In this document: piece after piece, positions 8,316 through 18,028 of the stretch | Numbering within the stretch: position 1 is the first letter of the stretch | How the letters are laid out: every line of letters begins with the position of its first letter | NCBI RefSeq assembly: GCF_002860325.1 | Contig: NZ_PKOJ01000002.1 | Coordinates: 558,001-622,000, forward strand | DNA from: Neptunicoccus cionae | Lineage (GTDB): Bacteria; Pseudomonadota; Alphaproteobacteria; Rhodobacterales; Rhodobacteraceae | DNA: 64,000 nt | Reading direction: 5' to 3' | Notes under the pieces: model-generated | Told to the model about the DNA's origin: nothing | What the model saw: only the letters and a program-made list of their open reading frames with translations | Database searches by the model: none | Translations under genes and position numbers: made by a program

Positions 8316-10139
8316 ATGGAACTCAGAAATATCGCCATCATCGCACACGTTGACCATGGCAAAACCACACTGGTCGACGAGCTGCTCAAACAGTCCGGCG
8401 CCTTCCGCGCGAACCAGGCTGTTGCCGAACGGGCGATGGACAGCAACGATCTGGAACGCGAACGCGGCATCACGATTCTGGCGAAAGCCACTTCGGTTGA
8501 ATGGAACAACACGCGCATCAACATTGTGGACACTCCGGGCCACGCCGATTTCGGCGGCGAAGTAGAGCGTATCCTCTCTATGGTAGACGGTGTTGTTCTG
8601 CTGGTGGACGCTGCTGAAGGCCCGATGCCACAGACCAAATTCGTAACTTCCAAGGCGCTGGCTCTTGGTCTTCGTCCGATTGTTGTTCTGAACAAAGTGG
8701 ACAAGCCTGATGCGGAACCGGATCGGGCACTGGACGAATGTTTCGACCTCTTCGCCAATCTGGGTGCGGATGACGAACAGCTAGATTTCCCGTCCATGTA
8801 TGCCTCTGGCCGTTCCGGCTGGGCAGACATGGAACTGGACGGCCCCCGTCAGGATCTCACTGCCCTGTTCGACCTGATTGTCAAACACGTCCCTGCCCCC
8901 AAGCAGCTCGCCAAGAAAGACGAGCCGTTCAAGATGCTGGCGGTTACACTGGGCGCCGACCCGTTTATCGGGCGTATCCTGACCGGTCGCGTGGAAAGCG
9001 GCACACTGAAAACCGGCGAGACCCTAAAGGCGCTGAGCCGTGACGGCGAACTGGTTGAAAACTTCCGCGCCACAAAAATCCTCGCTTTCCGTGGGTTGGC
9101 GCAACAGCCTATCGACGTCGCCGAAGCGGGTGACATCGTAACCATCGCAGGGATGACAAACGCCACTGTTGCGGACACGTTGTGTAACCCGTCCGTGGAC
9201 GAACCAATCGCAGCACAGCCTATTGACCCACCCACGATTTCTGTAACTTTTGGCATCAATGACAGCCCTCTGGCCGGTCGTGATGGTAAAAAAGTGCAAT
9301 CCCGTGTGATCCGTGACCGTCTGATGAAAGAAGCAGAAGTCAACGTTGCGATCAAGGTGACAGACACTCCGGGCGGTGAAGCCTTTGATGTGGCTGGTCG
9401 CGGCGAATTGCAGATGGGCGTTCTGATCGAGAACATGCGCCGCGAGGGTTTCGAACTGTCTATCTCTCGCCCGAAAGTGCTGTTTCAGGAAATCGACGGA
9501 GTTCGTTGTGAACCGATCGAGGAAGTCACCATCGATGTGGATGACGAATATTCCGGCGCTGTGATCGAGAAGCTGACAGGCGCGCGCAAGGGCGATCTGG
9601 CAGAGATGAAACAGGCCGGTGCCGGCAAAACCCGCATCATCGCCCATGTTCCTTCCCGTGGCCTGATCGGTTATCACGGCGAATTCCTGACCGACACCCG
9701 TGGTACAGGCGTTCTAAACCGTGTGTTCCACGAATGGGCACCCCACAAAGGTCCGATCCCGGGCCGTCGCGCCGGTGTTCTGATCTCTATGGAGAACGGG
9801 ACTTCTGTTGCTTATGCGCTGTGGAATCTGGAAGATCGCGGCAAGATGTTCATCGGTGCGCAGGAACCTGTATACACTGGTATGATCATCGGCGAGCATT
9901 CGCGCGAGAACGATCTGGAAGTAAACCCGCTTAAGGGTAAGAAACTGACCAACGTGCGTGCCTCCGGTACGGATGAAGCTGTTCGCCTGACCACACCGGT
10001 CACTCTGTCGCTGGAGCAGGCAATTGCCTACATCGACACGGACGAGCTGGTGGAAGTGACCCCGAATGCAATCCGTCTGCGCAAGGTCCACCTTGACCCG
10101 CACGAGCGGAAGCGCGCGGCGAAATCGAACGACAACTGA
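8316..10139 (+). CDS. typA: Ribosome-associated GTPase TypA/BipA
   Basis: A 607-residue translational GTPase that binds 70S ribosomes and supports growth under stress and cold. The G motifs are visible: HVDHGKT (residues 11–17), ERGIT (49–53), DTPGH (72–76) and NKVD (126–129), followed by EF-G-like domains II, III and V and the BipA-specific C-terminal domain. The ATG at 8316 ([15 protein letters not shown]) was chosen because the motif begins directly after it; the open frame extends further upstream without homology. It stands alone and is followed by a strong terminator. Confidence 0.96.
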   Translation: MELRNIAIIAHVDHGKTTLVDELLKQSGAFRANQAVAERAMDSNDLERERGITILAKATSVEWNNTRINIVDTPGHADFGGEVERILSMVDGVVLLVDAAEGPMPQTKFVTSKALALGLRPIVVLNKVDKPDAEPDRALDECFDLFANLGADDEQLDFPSMYASGRSGWADMELDGPRQDLTALFDLIVKHVPAPKQLAKKDEPFKMLAVTLGADPFIGRILTGRVESGTLKTGETLKALSRDGELVENFRATKILAFRGLAQQPIDVAEAGDIVTIAGMTNATVADTLCNPSVDEPIAAQPIDPPTISVTFGINDSPLAGRDGKKVQSRVIRDRLMKEAEVNVAIKVTDTPGGEAFDVAGRGELQMGVLIENMRREGFELSISRPKVLFQEIDGVRCEPIEEVTIDVDDEYSGAVIEKLTGARKGDLAEMKQAGAGKTRIIAHVPSRGLIGYHGEFLTDTRGTGVLNRVFHEWAPHKGPIPGRRAGVLISMENGTSVAYALWNLEDRGKMFIGAQEPVYTGMIIGEHSRENDLEVNPLKGKKLTNVRASGTDEAVRLTTPVTLSLEQAIAYIDTDELVEVTPNAIRLRKVHLDPHERKRAAKSNDN

Positions 10140-10167
10140 TCCTCGTGGATACAGTTTGAATGATTGG

Positions 10168-10198
10168 AGAGGCGGGATTTCCCGCCTCTTTTTCTTTT
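10168..10198 (+). terminator. Rho-independent terminator of typA
   Basis: Stem GAGGCGGG (10170–10177) pairs with CCCGCCTC (10182–10189) around a 4-base loop, followed by TTTTTC. It lies about 30 bases after the typA stop. Confidence 0.9.
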
Positions 10199-10373
10199 AA
10201 CCCCAATGTCTAAGGGTGATTCCCGAACGGTATACAAAGGCATTCCGAAAATGCCTAAAATTTCAGCACATAGCAGTTGCCCTTTGTTCGACATTCTGCC
10301 CTTATGGCGCATGTAACCCTACGTCACTAATCCGGTTACACCAATACAGTCGCAATTATTTACAGAGGCGCAC

Positions 10374-11789
10374 ATGACACGCAAAGCCGAGCCGAGTTTC
10401 CGCGAATCCACCAATATCATGTTCAACCGCGCGGTGCGGTTGATGGATTTGCCGCCGGGACTGGTGGAAAAAATCAAGGTTTGCAATGCGACCTACACCG
10501 TGCGTTTCGGTGTCCGCCTGCGCGGTGATATCCAGACCTTCACCGGTTACCGCTCGGTCCATTCAGAGCATATGGAACCTGTGAAGGGCGGCATCCGCTA
10601 TGCCATGTCTGTCAATCAGGACGAAGTCGAGGCGCTCGCCGCGCTGATGACCTACAAGTGTGCTTTGGTCGACGCGCCCTTTGGCGGGTCCAAAGGCGGC
10701 TTGTGCATTGATCCGCGCGAATGGGACGAAGACGAGCTGGAACGCATCACCCGCCGTTTCGCCTATGAACTCGCCAAGCGCGATCTGATCCACCCCTCCC
10801 AGAACGTCCCTGCCCCCGATATGGGAACAGGCGAACGGGAGATGGCGTGGATCGCAGACCAATACGCGCGCATGAACACCACTGACATCAACGCAAGGGC
10901 CTGTGTAACCGGCAAACCGATCAGCGGCGGCGGCATTCAAGGCCGTACAGAAGCAACAGGGCGCGGTGTACAATACGCTTTGCAAGAATTCTTCCGCCAC
11001 CCGGAGGACATTAAGGCCGCCGGTCTGGAAGGCAGTCTGGACGGAAAACGTATCATCGTACAAGGTTTGGGGAACGTGGGGTACCATGCGGCCAAGTTCC
11101 TGTCCGAAGAGGATGGTGCCAAGATCACCGGCGTGCTGGAATTCGACGGCTGCATTACCAATGACAGCGGGATCAACATCGAAGACCTGAAACAGCACAT
11201 GTTGAAAACCGGTTCGACCAAGGGATATTCCGGCGGGGACTGGCATGAACCGGATGCGCCGATCATGGAAAAAGCCGCGGATATCCTGATCCCAGCCGCG
11301 ATGGAGGGGGTTATCAACCTGTCGAATGCCAAGCGGATCAAGACCCCGCTGATTATCGAAGCCGCGAACGGTCCTGTTACCTCGGGCGCGGACAAGATCC
11401 TGCGGGACAAGGGCTGCGTGATTATACCGGATATGTATGCAAACGCCGGTGGTGTGACAGTGTCCTATTTTGAATGGGTCAAGAACCTCAGCCATATCCG
11501 CTTTGGCCGGATGCAGCGGCGTCAGGAAGAAGAACGCCACCGCCTGCTGATCAACGAACTGGAGTCGGTTACCGGACATCAGCTCTCGGAGACATTCAAG
11601 CAACGCTATCTGAATGGCGCCGGAGAGTTGGAACTGGTCCGCTCCGGTCTGGAAGACACTATGCGCGGAGCTTACCAGTCCATGCGCGAAGTCTGGCATG
11701 ATCGCGCCGATGTTTCCGACCTGCGCACCGCGGCCTATCTGGTCTCTATTGGCAAGGTGGCCAGCAGCTATCGGGCGAAAGGGCTGTAA
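10374..11789 (+). CDS. Glu/Leu/Phe/Val family dehydrogenase (NAD-type glutamate dehydrogenase)
   Basis: 471 residues of the amino-acid dehydrogenase superfamily, interconverting glutamate and 2-oxoglutarate plus ammonia. The N-terminal catalytic domain has MEPVKGGIRYA and DAPFGGSKGG (active-site lysine), and NVPAPDMGTG follows. The Rossmann domain has IIVQGLGNVGYHAAKFL. The C-terminal part EAANGPVT…PDMYANAGGVTVSYFEWVKN is characteristic of glutamate dehydrogenases. The short N-terminus argues for the small hexameric class rather than the 180-kDa type. A bidirectional terminator separates it from the convergent downstream gene. Confidence 0.92.
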   Translation: MTRKAEPSFRESTNIMFNRAVRLMDLPPGLVEKIKVCNATYTVRFGVRLRGDIQTFTGYRSVHSEHMEPVKGGIRYAMSVNQDEVEALAALMTYKCALVDAPFGGSKGGLCIDPREWDEDELERITRRFAYELAKRDLIHPSQNVPAPDMGTGEREMAWIADQYARMNTTDINARACVTGKPISGGGIQGRTEATGRGVQYALQEFFRHPEDIKAAGLEGSLDGKRIIVQGLGNVGYHAAKFLSEEDGAKITGVLEFDGCITNDSGINIEDLKQHMLKTGSTKGYSGGDWHEPDAPIMEKAADILIPAAMEGVINLSNAKRIKTPLIIEAANGPVTSGADKILRDKGCVIIPDMYANAGGVTVSYFEWVKNLSHIRFGRMQRRQEEERHRLLINELESVTGHQLSETFKQRYLNGAGELELVRSGLEDTMRGAYQSMREVWHDRADVSDLRTAAYLVSIGKVASSYRAKGL

Positions 11790-11801
11790 GCGCTTGGAAC
11801 A

Positions 11802-11841
11802 AAAAAAATGGGCTGTGCAATCACCTTGCGCAGCCCTTTTT
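11802..11841. terminator. Bidirectional terminator between gdh and the convergent gene
   Basis: GGGCTGTGCAA (11810–11820) pairs with TTGCGCAGCCC (11826–11836), with one G·T pair. An A-run precedes the stem and a T-run follows it, so it can serve both strands. Confidence 0.88.
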
Positions 11842-11867
11842 AATAATTCGCCACCTGAAACAGTATC

Positions 11868-12362
11868 TTACGCCAGTTCCGGCCCCAGCACCCGTTCCAT
11901 AATCAGCATTTCAATCGCTTCGGCCATCGCCTTGTTCTGCGCAGGGTTGGTTGCCCCCCCGATGCCCAGACGCTTGCCCAAACGCCAGTACAGTCCGGGC
12001 GCCCAGCCTTTTGGTTCGGGTTCTGCCAGACGCACCAGAAACCCGTTCGACGGTTTGAAGGCAAAGACACCACGGTCCACTTCACGCATGTTATAAAGTG
12101 CGCAAATCTGGTTGCCTGCGTCATCGAACAGCCCCTGCCGCGTCAAATACAGCGCGCTCGACGTGACCCGCAGATTCCATTGGGCCTGCCAGATAAACAA
12201 CGCCCCGATCAGGGGCATAATGATGCGCAGCGCAAAAATCTCAGGCGGATTGTAGAACACCGCCAGTATCAGCACCAACCCAAGTCCGCCGAGCGATAGA
12301 GCCCCGAACCACCGCCGCCCCAAAGAAGGTTTCAGCGTCGCAATTATGTCTTCTTGATCCAT
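11868..12362 (-). CDS. Conserved hypothetical protein with two N-terminal membrane helices
   Basis: 164 residues, not recognised. Two hydrophobic helices (about residues 18–37 and 43–60, FGALSLGGLGLVLILAVF and LRIIMPLIGALFIW) are followed by a soluble domain reading like a short beta-rich membrane-peripheral domain (TSSALYLTRQGLFDDAGNQI) and a helical C-terminus. It begins 48 bases downstream of the dehydrogenase gene on the same strand, so the two may share a transcript. No catalytic motif is visible. Confidence 0.75.
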   Translation of the reverse strand: MDQEDIIATLKPSLGRRWFGALSLGGLGLVLILAVFYNPPEIFALRIIMPLIGALFIWQAQWNLRVTSSALYLTRQGLFDDAGNQICALYNMREVDRGVFAFKPSNGFLVRLAEPEPKGWAPGLYWRLGKRLGIGGATNPAQNKAMAEAIEMLIMERVLGPELA

Positions 12363-12410
12363 ACCCTGTTTTACGCAGAAGCCGCCTTTCTGGCTAGCGG
12401 GAAGTTTGCT

Positions 12411-13370
12411 TCAGACTGTAGCAGCGCGCCCTTTCGGAATAACCTCGTAGCCCCGTTCTTCCGGCTCGTCATCGGTCATTTCCGGCGGGAAACCGGGGGC
12501 GCGAATATCAAGGCCGGTGGCTTCTTCCAGACGTTTGATGATATTCGGGGACAATTCGCGCATCCCGTAGCGCGAAATCCCGTCATCAAAAATCCGGCAC
12601 AGCAAAGGCGAGATTTCCAGCGGCACAGCGTTGCGTTCCGCAATTTCCTGAAACAGGCCGATATCCTTTTTGACAAGATCCATCGTAAAGGAAATATCGC
12701 GCGAGCCGTTCAGGATGACCTGACTTTCAGTTTCATGGGAAAAGGAATTGCCCGAACTTATGCGGATGGCTTCAAAGGTGGTGTTCAGGTCCATTCCAGC
12801 AGCTTTGGCTGTTACCAGTGCCTCGGCATTGGCCACCAGATGTACGGTCGCCAGATAGTTTGTCAGCACCTTGAGCATCGAAGCCGATCCAAGCGGTCCG
12901 GTATGCAGAATACGACGTCCCATGATTGTCAGAACCGGTAAAACAGTTTCAAACGTTTGGCGGTCACAACCCGCAAAAATTGCAATATTCCCCGTATCCG
13001 CACGGTGGCAGCCACCGGATACCGGACAATCCACTGCCGCCCCTCCGGCTTCAATGACCAATGCCCCCAGACGTTCCACCTCGGCCTGATCGGTTGTAGA
13101 CATTTCCAGCCAGATCTTGCCCGTGCTCACGTAGGGCAGCATCTCGGTCACGACCAGATTGCAGGCAGCCGGTGATGGCAGACAGGTTATAACAACATCG
13201 CATTTCTGCATCATCTCGGCTGCAGAAGAAACGGCGTCCGCTCCTTTTTCAACCATAGCAGCGACAAGATCCGGATTTAGATCAAGAACACTCAGATCCA
13301 CCCCGTTGCGCAGTAAACTCCCTGCAAGCTTGTGACCGACGTTGCCCAGTCCGATAAATCCGATTTTCAT
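12411..13370 (-). CDS. NAD-binding beta-hydroxyacid dehydrogenase (3-hydroxyisobutyrate dehydrogenase family)
   Basis: 319 residues with the Rossmann start MKIGFIGLGNVGHKLAGSLL, the family segment DCPVSGG and the helical C-terminal domain with the catalytic-lysine region (MLKVLTNYL). Enzymes of this family oxidise 3-hydroxy acids such as 3-hydroxyisobutyrate or tartronate semialdehyde; the substrate here is unknown. I placed the start at 13370 because the Rossmann motif begins exactly there; a frame open to 13547 has no homology. The C-terminal acidic tail ends in a short basic segment. Confidence 0.9.
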   Translation of the reverse strand: MKIGFIGLGNVGHKLAGSLLRNGVDLSVLDLNPDLVAAMVEKGADAVSSAAEMMQKCDVVITCLPSPAACNLVVTEMLPYVSTGKIWLEMSTTDQAEVERLGALVIEAGGAAVDCPVSGGCHRADTGNIAIFAGCDRQTFETVLPVLTIMGRRILHTGPLGSASMLKVLTNYLATVHLVANAEALVTAKAAGMDLNTTFEAIRISSGNSFSHETESQVILNGSRDISFTMDLVKKDIGLFQEIAERNAVPLEISPLLCRIFDDGISRYGMRELSPNIIKRLEEATGLDIRAPGFPPEMTDDEPEERGYEVIPKGRAATV

Positions 13371-13597
13371 ATGCTCTGCCCTTCCATTATCTGACGTCCC
13401 TATCAAACGTGATAGCAGACGCAAGAATTGTATTTCTCCGACACCATGCGCCGCAAACGGGCAAGTTTTTGCTTTACCCCACGTCCAATGCAGAAACTGT
13501 TCGCCGCGGGCGAACACTGCATTCGTCGCCACCGGCTTGGCGAACACTGCTTCAGTGCCTAGATTGGTGTCAACACAGTCTGAAAAGGAGACATGTC

Positions 13598-14509
13598 ATG
13601 TCCATCCGTCCCGTTAAATCGACCAGTCAGGCCCAACCCGTACTCGAAGGGGCCGGCGTTCATTTGCACCGCGCTTTCGGGTTTGCCGATCCGACAGAGC
13701 TTGATCCATTCCTGCTGCTGGATGATTTTCGCAACGAAGATCCCTCCAAATACGCCAATGGATTTCCCTGGCATCCCCATCGGGGCATCGAAACCATCAC
13801 GTATGTTCTTTCAGGCGAGGTGGAACATGCGGACAGCCTTGGAAATCAGGGCACGCTGAAGGCCGGAGATGTGCAGTGGATGACATCGGGCCGCGGAATT
13901 TTGCATCAGGAAATGCCCAGTGGAAATGCCACGGGCCAGATGCACGGCTTCCAGTTGTGGGCCAATCTACCGCGCGATCTGAAAATGACCGATCCGCGCT
14001 ATCAGGATGTGGAAGCAAAGGAAATTCCGGTCATCGAAGAAGACGACGGCACCCGTGTCAAAGTGATCGTTGGTGATTTCTGGGGGCAGACCGGACCTGT
14101 TGACGGTATCGCCGCCGATCCGCAATATCTGGACGTTTACATTCCGGCCGGTGTGAAAAAAACACTTCCGGTGGACACCTATCGCCGCGCCTTCGCCTAT
14201 GTCTTTGAAGGCGCAGGAGCTTTTGCAGGCGCGTCCGATCCGACCGGCGTTCTTCTGGAAAAAGAGGTAATGGGCGAAGAGGTCAACATCCGCGATATGT
14301 CGGGCAACCGCACGCTGGTCCGGTTTGATACAGGCGACAGCATCACCGTTCAGGCCGGTGAGCAAGGCATCCGCTTCTTGCTTATCTCGGGTAAGCCGAT
14401 TGAGGAACCCGTCGCCTGGCACGGGCCTGTGGTAATGAACACACAGGCAGAACTGCAACAGGCGTTCAAGGAACTGCGCAACGGCACGTTTATACGGCCT
14501 GCACACTAA
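13598..14509 (+). CDS. Pirin family protein
   Basis: A 303-residue bicupin. The N-terminal cupin carries the iron-site pattern: HPHRGIETITYVLSG, then GDVQWMTSGRGILHQE, giving the three histidines and a glutamate. Bacterial pirins act as quercetin 2,3-dioxygenase-like or redox-regulatory proteins. A very good AAGGAG site (13585–13590) sets the ATG at 13598. It is followed by a strong terminator and stands alone, divergent from the beta-hydroxyacid dehydrogenase. Confidence 0.93.
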   Translation: MSIRPVKSTSQAQPVLEGAGVHLHRAFGFADPTELDPFLLLDDFRNEDPSKYANGFPWHPHRGIETITYVLSGEVEHADSLGNQGTLKAGDVQWMTSGRGILHQEMPSGNATGQMHGFQLWANLPRDLKMTDPRYQDVEAKEIPVIEEDDGTRVKVIVGDFWGQTGPVDGIAADPQYLDVYIPAGVKKTLPVDTYRRAFAYVFEGAGAFAGASDPTGVLLEKEVMGEEVNIRDMSGNRTLVRFDTGDSITVQAGEQGIRFLLISGKPIEEPVAWHGPVVMNTQAELQQAFKELRNGTFIRPAH

Positions 14510-14533
14510 CGCTGCGCCGGACGAAAATCCAAG

Positions 14534-14561
14534 CCCCGTCACCTGCTGGTGGCGGGGTTTT
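14534..14561 (+). terminator. Terminator of the pirin gene
   Basis: CCCCGTCACC (14534–14543) pairs with GGTGGCGGGG (14548–14557), loop TGCT, then TTTT. Confidence 0.9.
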
Positions 14562-14593
14562 ACTTTGATTGCAACCGGACCCCAGACACAGGA

Positions 14594-14965
14594 TCAGATC
14601 GCACCAAGCCACTTCAAAAGCGCATAGTAGACCACACCGAACAGCATCAGGTTCATCACCAGAACACCCAGCCAGTTAATCCGCTCGCGGGATTTATCCC
14701 GAGCCACATCAACCCGACCCAATGTCCGACGCTGATTGCTTACGATGGTATCGACCCGTTTTTGATCCACCAAGCCGCGACGGCGCGGATGTGCAGTGCG
14801 GCGGCGGGCGTCTTCCAGATAGGCAACATCTTCGGCAACACTGCGGGGCAGACGGCGTCCGACACGACGCAGCTTGTCCTTCAAAGACCCCCGGTGGATT
14901 TTGTAAGTATCCGTCACCAGTGTTTCAATTTCGGCTTCCGCCATATCGATTACATTATCACTCAT
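14594..14965 (-). CDS. Hypothetical protein with one C-terminal membrane helix
   Basis: 123 residues, not recognised. The N-terminal two thirds are charged and helical (acidic start MSDNVIDMAEAE, then an Arg-rich stretch with ARRRTAHPRRRG), and one membrane helix (WLGVLVMNLMLFGVVYYALL) ends the protein, a tail-anchored layout. It is convergent with the pirin gene. Confidence 0.7.
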   Translation of the reverse strand: MSDNVIDMAEAEIETLVTDTYKIHRGSLKDKLRRVGRRLPRSVAEDVAYLEDARRRTAHPRRRGLVDQKRVDTIVSNQRRTLGRVDVARDKSRERINWLGVLVMNLMLFGVVYYALLKWLGAI

Positions 14966-15194
14966 TAAAATATCCCCCCAAAGGATGTGTTCACGTTACA
15001 GGCCACAGCAGCACCATTCAATGAGTCGCTCGCTCCGCTACCGGCTATTTCGCCACTTCACGATCTTCTCACAGTTGCAACGCGGGAACAGGTAGGATTG
15101 TTCCAATATCCGGAACGGTAAAATGCAACAATCAGGGCTGTTATCGTCTTGTGCGGACTGCTACGCGCTACGCAAATCTTTTTCGGAGTTTGAA

Positions 15195-15545
15195 ATGCAA
15201 AAATATATCGTTTGGGGGCTGTCTGCGCTGGTCTCTTTCTTCATGCTGATGGGCGGCTACGGCAAGCTGAGCGGTGCACCCGAAATGCACGGCGCTTTCC
15301 AGATGATGGGCCTGCCAGGATGGTTCGGCTACTTCATCGGGGCCTGTGAACTGGCCGCAGCCATCGGCATCTGGCTGCCGCGCCTGCAAGCGCTCGCTGC
15401 CCTTGGCGTTGCGATCATTATGATCGGCGCAGTCTATTTCCACGTTGTTTATACGCCGATCCAGACCGGCATCCCTGCCTTCGTGGTTCTGATCAGTTGT
15501 GCGGTCATCTTCCAGTATCGCCGGAAAGAGGCGATCTGGGCCTGA
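15195..15545 (+). CDS. DoxX family membrane protein
   Basis: 116 residues with four hydrophobic helices; the first carries the typical GGYGKLSG segment after helix one, and WFGYFIGACELAAAIG is the second-helix signature of DoxX/DoxD-like proteins. The biochemical role of the family is poorly defined (thiosulfate:quinone oxidoreductase partner, redox membrane proteins). The ATG at 15195 follows CGGAG; an upstream in-frame ATG at 15123 would add a non-homologous, Cys-containing extension. Confidence 0.85.
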   Translation: MQKYIVWGLSALVSFFMLMGGYGKLSGAPEMHGAFQMMGLPGWFGYFIGACELAAAIGIWLPRLQALAALGVAIIMIGAVYFHVVYTPIQTGIPAFVVLISCAVIFQYRRKEAIWA

Positions 15546-15561
15546 CCCGGAAACTCGCCAC

Positions 15562-15589
15562 GCCACAGGCCTGTTAACGGGCCTGTGGC
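15562..15589. terminator. Strong hairpin between convergent doxX-like and phnA-like genes
   Basis: Perfect 10-base inverted repeat GCCACAGGCC / GGCCTGTGGC with an 8-base loop, 17 bases after the DoxX stop. No T-run follows, so it could be a Rho-dependent or 3'-protecting hairpin rather than an intrinsic terminator. Confidence 0.6.
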
Positions 15590-15615
15590 AGTCATCCAAA
15601 CCGCCGTTGCTGGCT

Positions 15616-16128
15616 CTACTTCTTTTTCACAAATTCTGTCAGGATCACGATCCGCTGGCCTTCAACGCGGCCTTCGATATGGGCAGGATTGTCCGGAACG
15701 ATTGAAATTCCCCGTACCGCCGTGCCCCGCTTCGCGGTAAACCCTGCCCCTTTAACGGGTAAATCCTTAATAAGCACCACAGTGTCACCAGTGGCCAGAG
15801 GCACCCCGTTGCTGTCCTTGTGTCCGCTGTCGCGGATCACGCCTGCTTCGGCCCATGCCAGCGTGTCCTCATCGAGATAGAGCATGTCCTTCAAGTCGCG
15901 CGCCCAATCCTCTGCCTCCAGACGGACCAGCATCCGGTAGGCAAGCACCTGTGTCGCCGGATCTTCGGACCACATGGAAGAAGACAGGCAACGCCAATGG
16001 TTTACATCAGGTGTTCCGTTCTGTTGATCTGTACACACGGCACAAAGATCCACCTTATAAACCACCCCATCACGGGGTAAATCGAAGGGCGCAACACCTT
16101 CATCGGATTGACACAGGGAACAGGACAT
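15616..16128 (-). CDS. PhnA-domain zinc-ribbon protein (YjdM-like)
   Basis: 170 residues. It starts with a zinc-ribbon-like CSLCQSDEG and a second CAVC pair, and ends with the PhnA domain (GHKDSNGVPLATGDTVVLIKDL, then RGTAVRGI). Members were once linked to phosphonate use, but the family function is not established. A long ATG at 16167 is possible; I prefer the one at 16128, where family similarity begins. Confidence 0.87.
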   Translation of the reverse strand: MSCSLCQSDEGVAPFDLPRDGVVYKVDLCAVCTDQQNGTPDVNHWRCLSSSMWSEDPATQVLAYRMLVRLEAEDWARDLKDMLYLDEDTLAWAEAGVIRDSGHKDSNGVPLATGDTVVLIKDLPVKGAGFTAKRGTAVRGISIVPDNPAHIEGRVEGQRIVILTEFVKKK

Positions 16129-16329
16129 CGAAAGGCTCTTTCTTGTTGGAATAGCCTGCCATAACAAAGCCCGGATAAGAGCGACAGCCCAATTGCATGT
16201 ACAGCATCTATTGCACGTCTCCCACCATAGGTTGATGCCTTAAAATGTTGATAAAAATCACTTGCGAAGTGACGAGACTACGCCAATGATACCTTCCATT
16301 AAGCACCATTTTTATAGGGGATCATTGTA

Positions 16330-17268
16330 ATGTTACTTACAGACACCAAAGACCTTGAAAGCTGGGCCAGCTACATCAGCGGCCTTGTCGCCTTTACCGG
16401 CAGTCCCGATTTGATCAAAGGATTTGACTGGACCAGCATTAGCAAAATGACAGTGGGCAATTATCTGGACCTGCTCGACACTGTAGAAACCGCTCTGGCA
16501 GCCTTCGACTGGTCGTTCCTGACCAGCCTGCTTCCGATGATCCGTAGCAATCTGGCGACCGCTGGTCTTAGCGGCGCGGAAATTGACGCAGCACTGGGCG
16601 TCCTGGACGATTTCATCAGCGGCGATACCTCACTGATTTCTGAAGGGTTCGATTTCGTGAGAGAGGCGCTTGCCGGTTATTCCGACGAAACCGATCTGAT
16701 CACAGCCCTGTCCGGTGAACCTGTTGACAGCGGCATCCGTCTGGACGGGGACGGCGGCAAGGACGAATTCACCGGTACCGCTTTTGACGACTACCTTTCA
16801 GGCGCAGGCGGGAACGACAAACTGCTTGGCCTTGGGGGAAAGGACAACCTGCTGGGCGGTGGCGGCAGCGACAAACTGCGCGGCGGCGCGGGCAAGGACA
16901 TGCTTGATGGCGGCAATGGCAAGGACAACCTGCAAGGCGGCTCTGGAAACGACACGTTGAAAGGTGGCGGTGGCGCTGATGTGCTGAAAGGGAATGGCGG
17001 CAAGGACAAGATTGTTGGTGGCGCTGGAAATGACAAGCTGTGGGGCAACAGCGGCGCAGATGATTTCATCTTCAAATCCGGTGATGGCAAGGACACCATC
17101 AAGGACTTCAAGGTTGGACAGGATGAAATCGATCTTGCTGGCGCTTCTGTAGATGACATTACCTTCATCAAGAAAGGCGCTGACGTGTTGCTGCGTTATG
17201 ATGATATCAAAGTGCTGGTTGAAAACGTCACCCGCGCCGAAATGATGGATGACGGCAACTTCATCTAA
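16330..17268 (+). CDS. Secreted RTX calcium-binding repeat protein
   Basis: 312 residues. Residues 1–155 form an acidic helical domain I do not recognise (MLLTDTKDLESWASYISGLV onwards). Residues 157–245 hold about ten GGxGxD-type nonapeptides that bind Ca2+, and the remaining 65 residues give a DFIFKSGDGKDTIKDF segment and an acidic end (MMDDGNFI), as in substrates of type I secretion. Several repeats carry Lys before the Asp (GGKD, GKD). No type I secretion ABC/HlyD pair lies next to it. AGGGGAT (16315–16321) supports the start. No enzymatic domain is seen. Confidence 0.88.
   Translation: MLLTDTKDLESWASYISGLVAFTGSPDLIKGFDWTSISKMTVGNYLDLLDTVETALAAFDWSFLTSLLPMIRSNLATAGLSGAEIDAALGVLDDFISGDTSLISEGFDFVREALAGYSDETDLITALSGEPVDSGIRLDGDGGKDEFTGTAFDDYLSGAGGNDKLLGLGGKDNLLGGGGSDKLRGGAGKDMLDGGNGKDNLQGGSGNDTLKGGGGADVLKGNGGKDKIVGGAGNDKLWGNSGADDFIFKSGDGKDTIKDFKVGQDEIDLAGASVDDITFIKKGADVLLRYDDIKVLVENVTRAEMMDDGNFI
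16798..17064 (+). repeat. RTX nonapeptide-coding tandem repeat
   Basis: About ten diverged 27-base units inside the RTX gene, coding for GGxGxDxLx repeats. The repetition is at the protein level. Confidence 0.85.
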
Positions 17269-17301
17269 CTGAAAAACAGGTGTCGCAACGATGTGACCAA
17301 A

Positions 17302-17330
17302 AAGGGGCCACGGGAAACCGGAGGCCCCTT
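17302..17330 (+). terminator. Probable terminator after the RTX gene
   Basis: AAGGGGCC (17302–17309) pairs with GGCCCCTT (17323–17330), with an inner CGG-GAAA-CCG. It lies 33 bases after the RTX stop; the T-run is short. Confidence 0.7.
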
Positions 17331-17426
17331 ACCTTTTCCCGACCGCTGGCGTAAGAGACGGAACTATATGGCCCCTGATCGGTTAGTCCTTCAGGGGACG
17401 TTGAAACCAATAATAAAACGGTCAAA

Positions 17427-18011
17427 ATGGCACAGGTCAAATCTCGCGCGCTGAGCGAAGTCTTGGACGAACTTGAAAACTCGGCCACGGGCGAAACCAC
17501 TGCGGTCTCCGAAGTGATTGACGCGTTGGGACGGCGCTCTTTCGCGTCCCTCATGCTAATCTTCTCGCTGGTCTCTTCTTCGCCGGTCAGCGCTATTCCG
17601 GGCATGACGGCTTTCGTTGGTACGGTGATATTTTTTATTGTTGTCCAGATGCTGGCAGGCCGGAATTCCCTTTGGCTGCCTCAGTTTATCACCCGCCGCA
17701 CGATCTCTACCGAAAAACTGCGCAAGGCCATCACATGGCTGCGCAAGCCGGTTCGCTTTGTAGAACGCTATCTTCGGTCACGGCTCACTTTTCTGTTTCA
17801 CCGCCCCTACATCTGGCTTCCGTTGCTTCTGATTTTGGCGCTGACATTGTGTATGCCCTTTCTGGAGCTGATCCCCACCTCCGGCTCTATCGCATCGGTG
17901 GTGATCGCCCTGTTTGCCGCAGGTCTGCTGACGCGGGACGGAGCTCTTGTCATCGTCTCTCTCGTCGCCCTGCTCGCCGTTCCGGTCGCCATCTGGCAGA
18001 TCGGGTTTTAG
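17427..18011 (+). CDS. exoD: ExoD family membrane protein
   Basis: 194 residues. After an N-terminal cytoplasmic segment (LSEVLDELENSATGETTAVSEVIDALGRRSFASLMLIF is typical of the family), there are four or so membrane helices. ExoD was named for exopolysaccharide synthesis and alkali resistance in rhizobia; its molecular role is unknown. It is a stand-alone gene, convergent with lepA. Confidence 0.88.
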   Translation: MAQVKSRALSEVLDELENSATGETTAVSEVIDALGRRSFASLMLIFSLVSSSPVSAIPGMTAFVGTVIFFIVVQMLAGRNSLWLPQFITRRTISTEKLRKAITWLRKPVRFVERYLRSRLTFLFHRPYIWLPLLLILALTLCMPFLELIPTSGSIASVVIALFAAGLLTRDGALVIVSLVALLAVPVAIWQIGF

Positions 18012-18028
18012 GGCGCGCTGCAAACAAG

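Noticed and set aside
10563-11699. 378-codon minus-strand frame opposite the glutamate dehydrogenase
   Set aside because: Antisense shadow of a conserved gene; no recognisable domain.
16798-17064. Repeated array considered as CRISPR or satellite DNA
   Set aside because: Units are diverged 27-base in-frame RTX codons, with no spacers.
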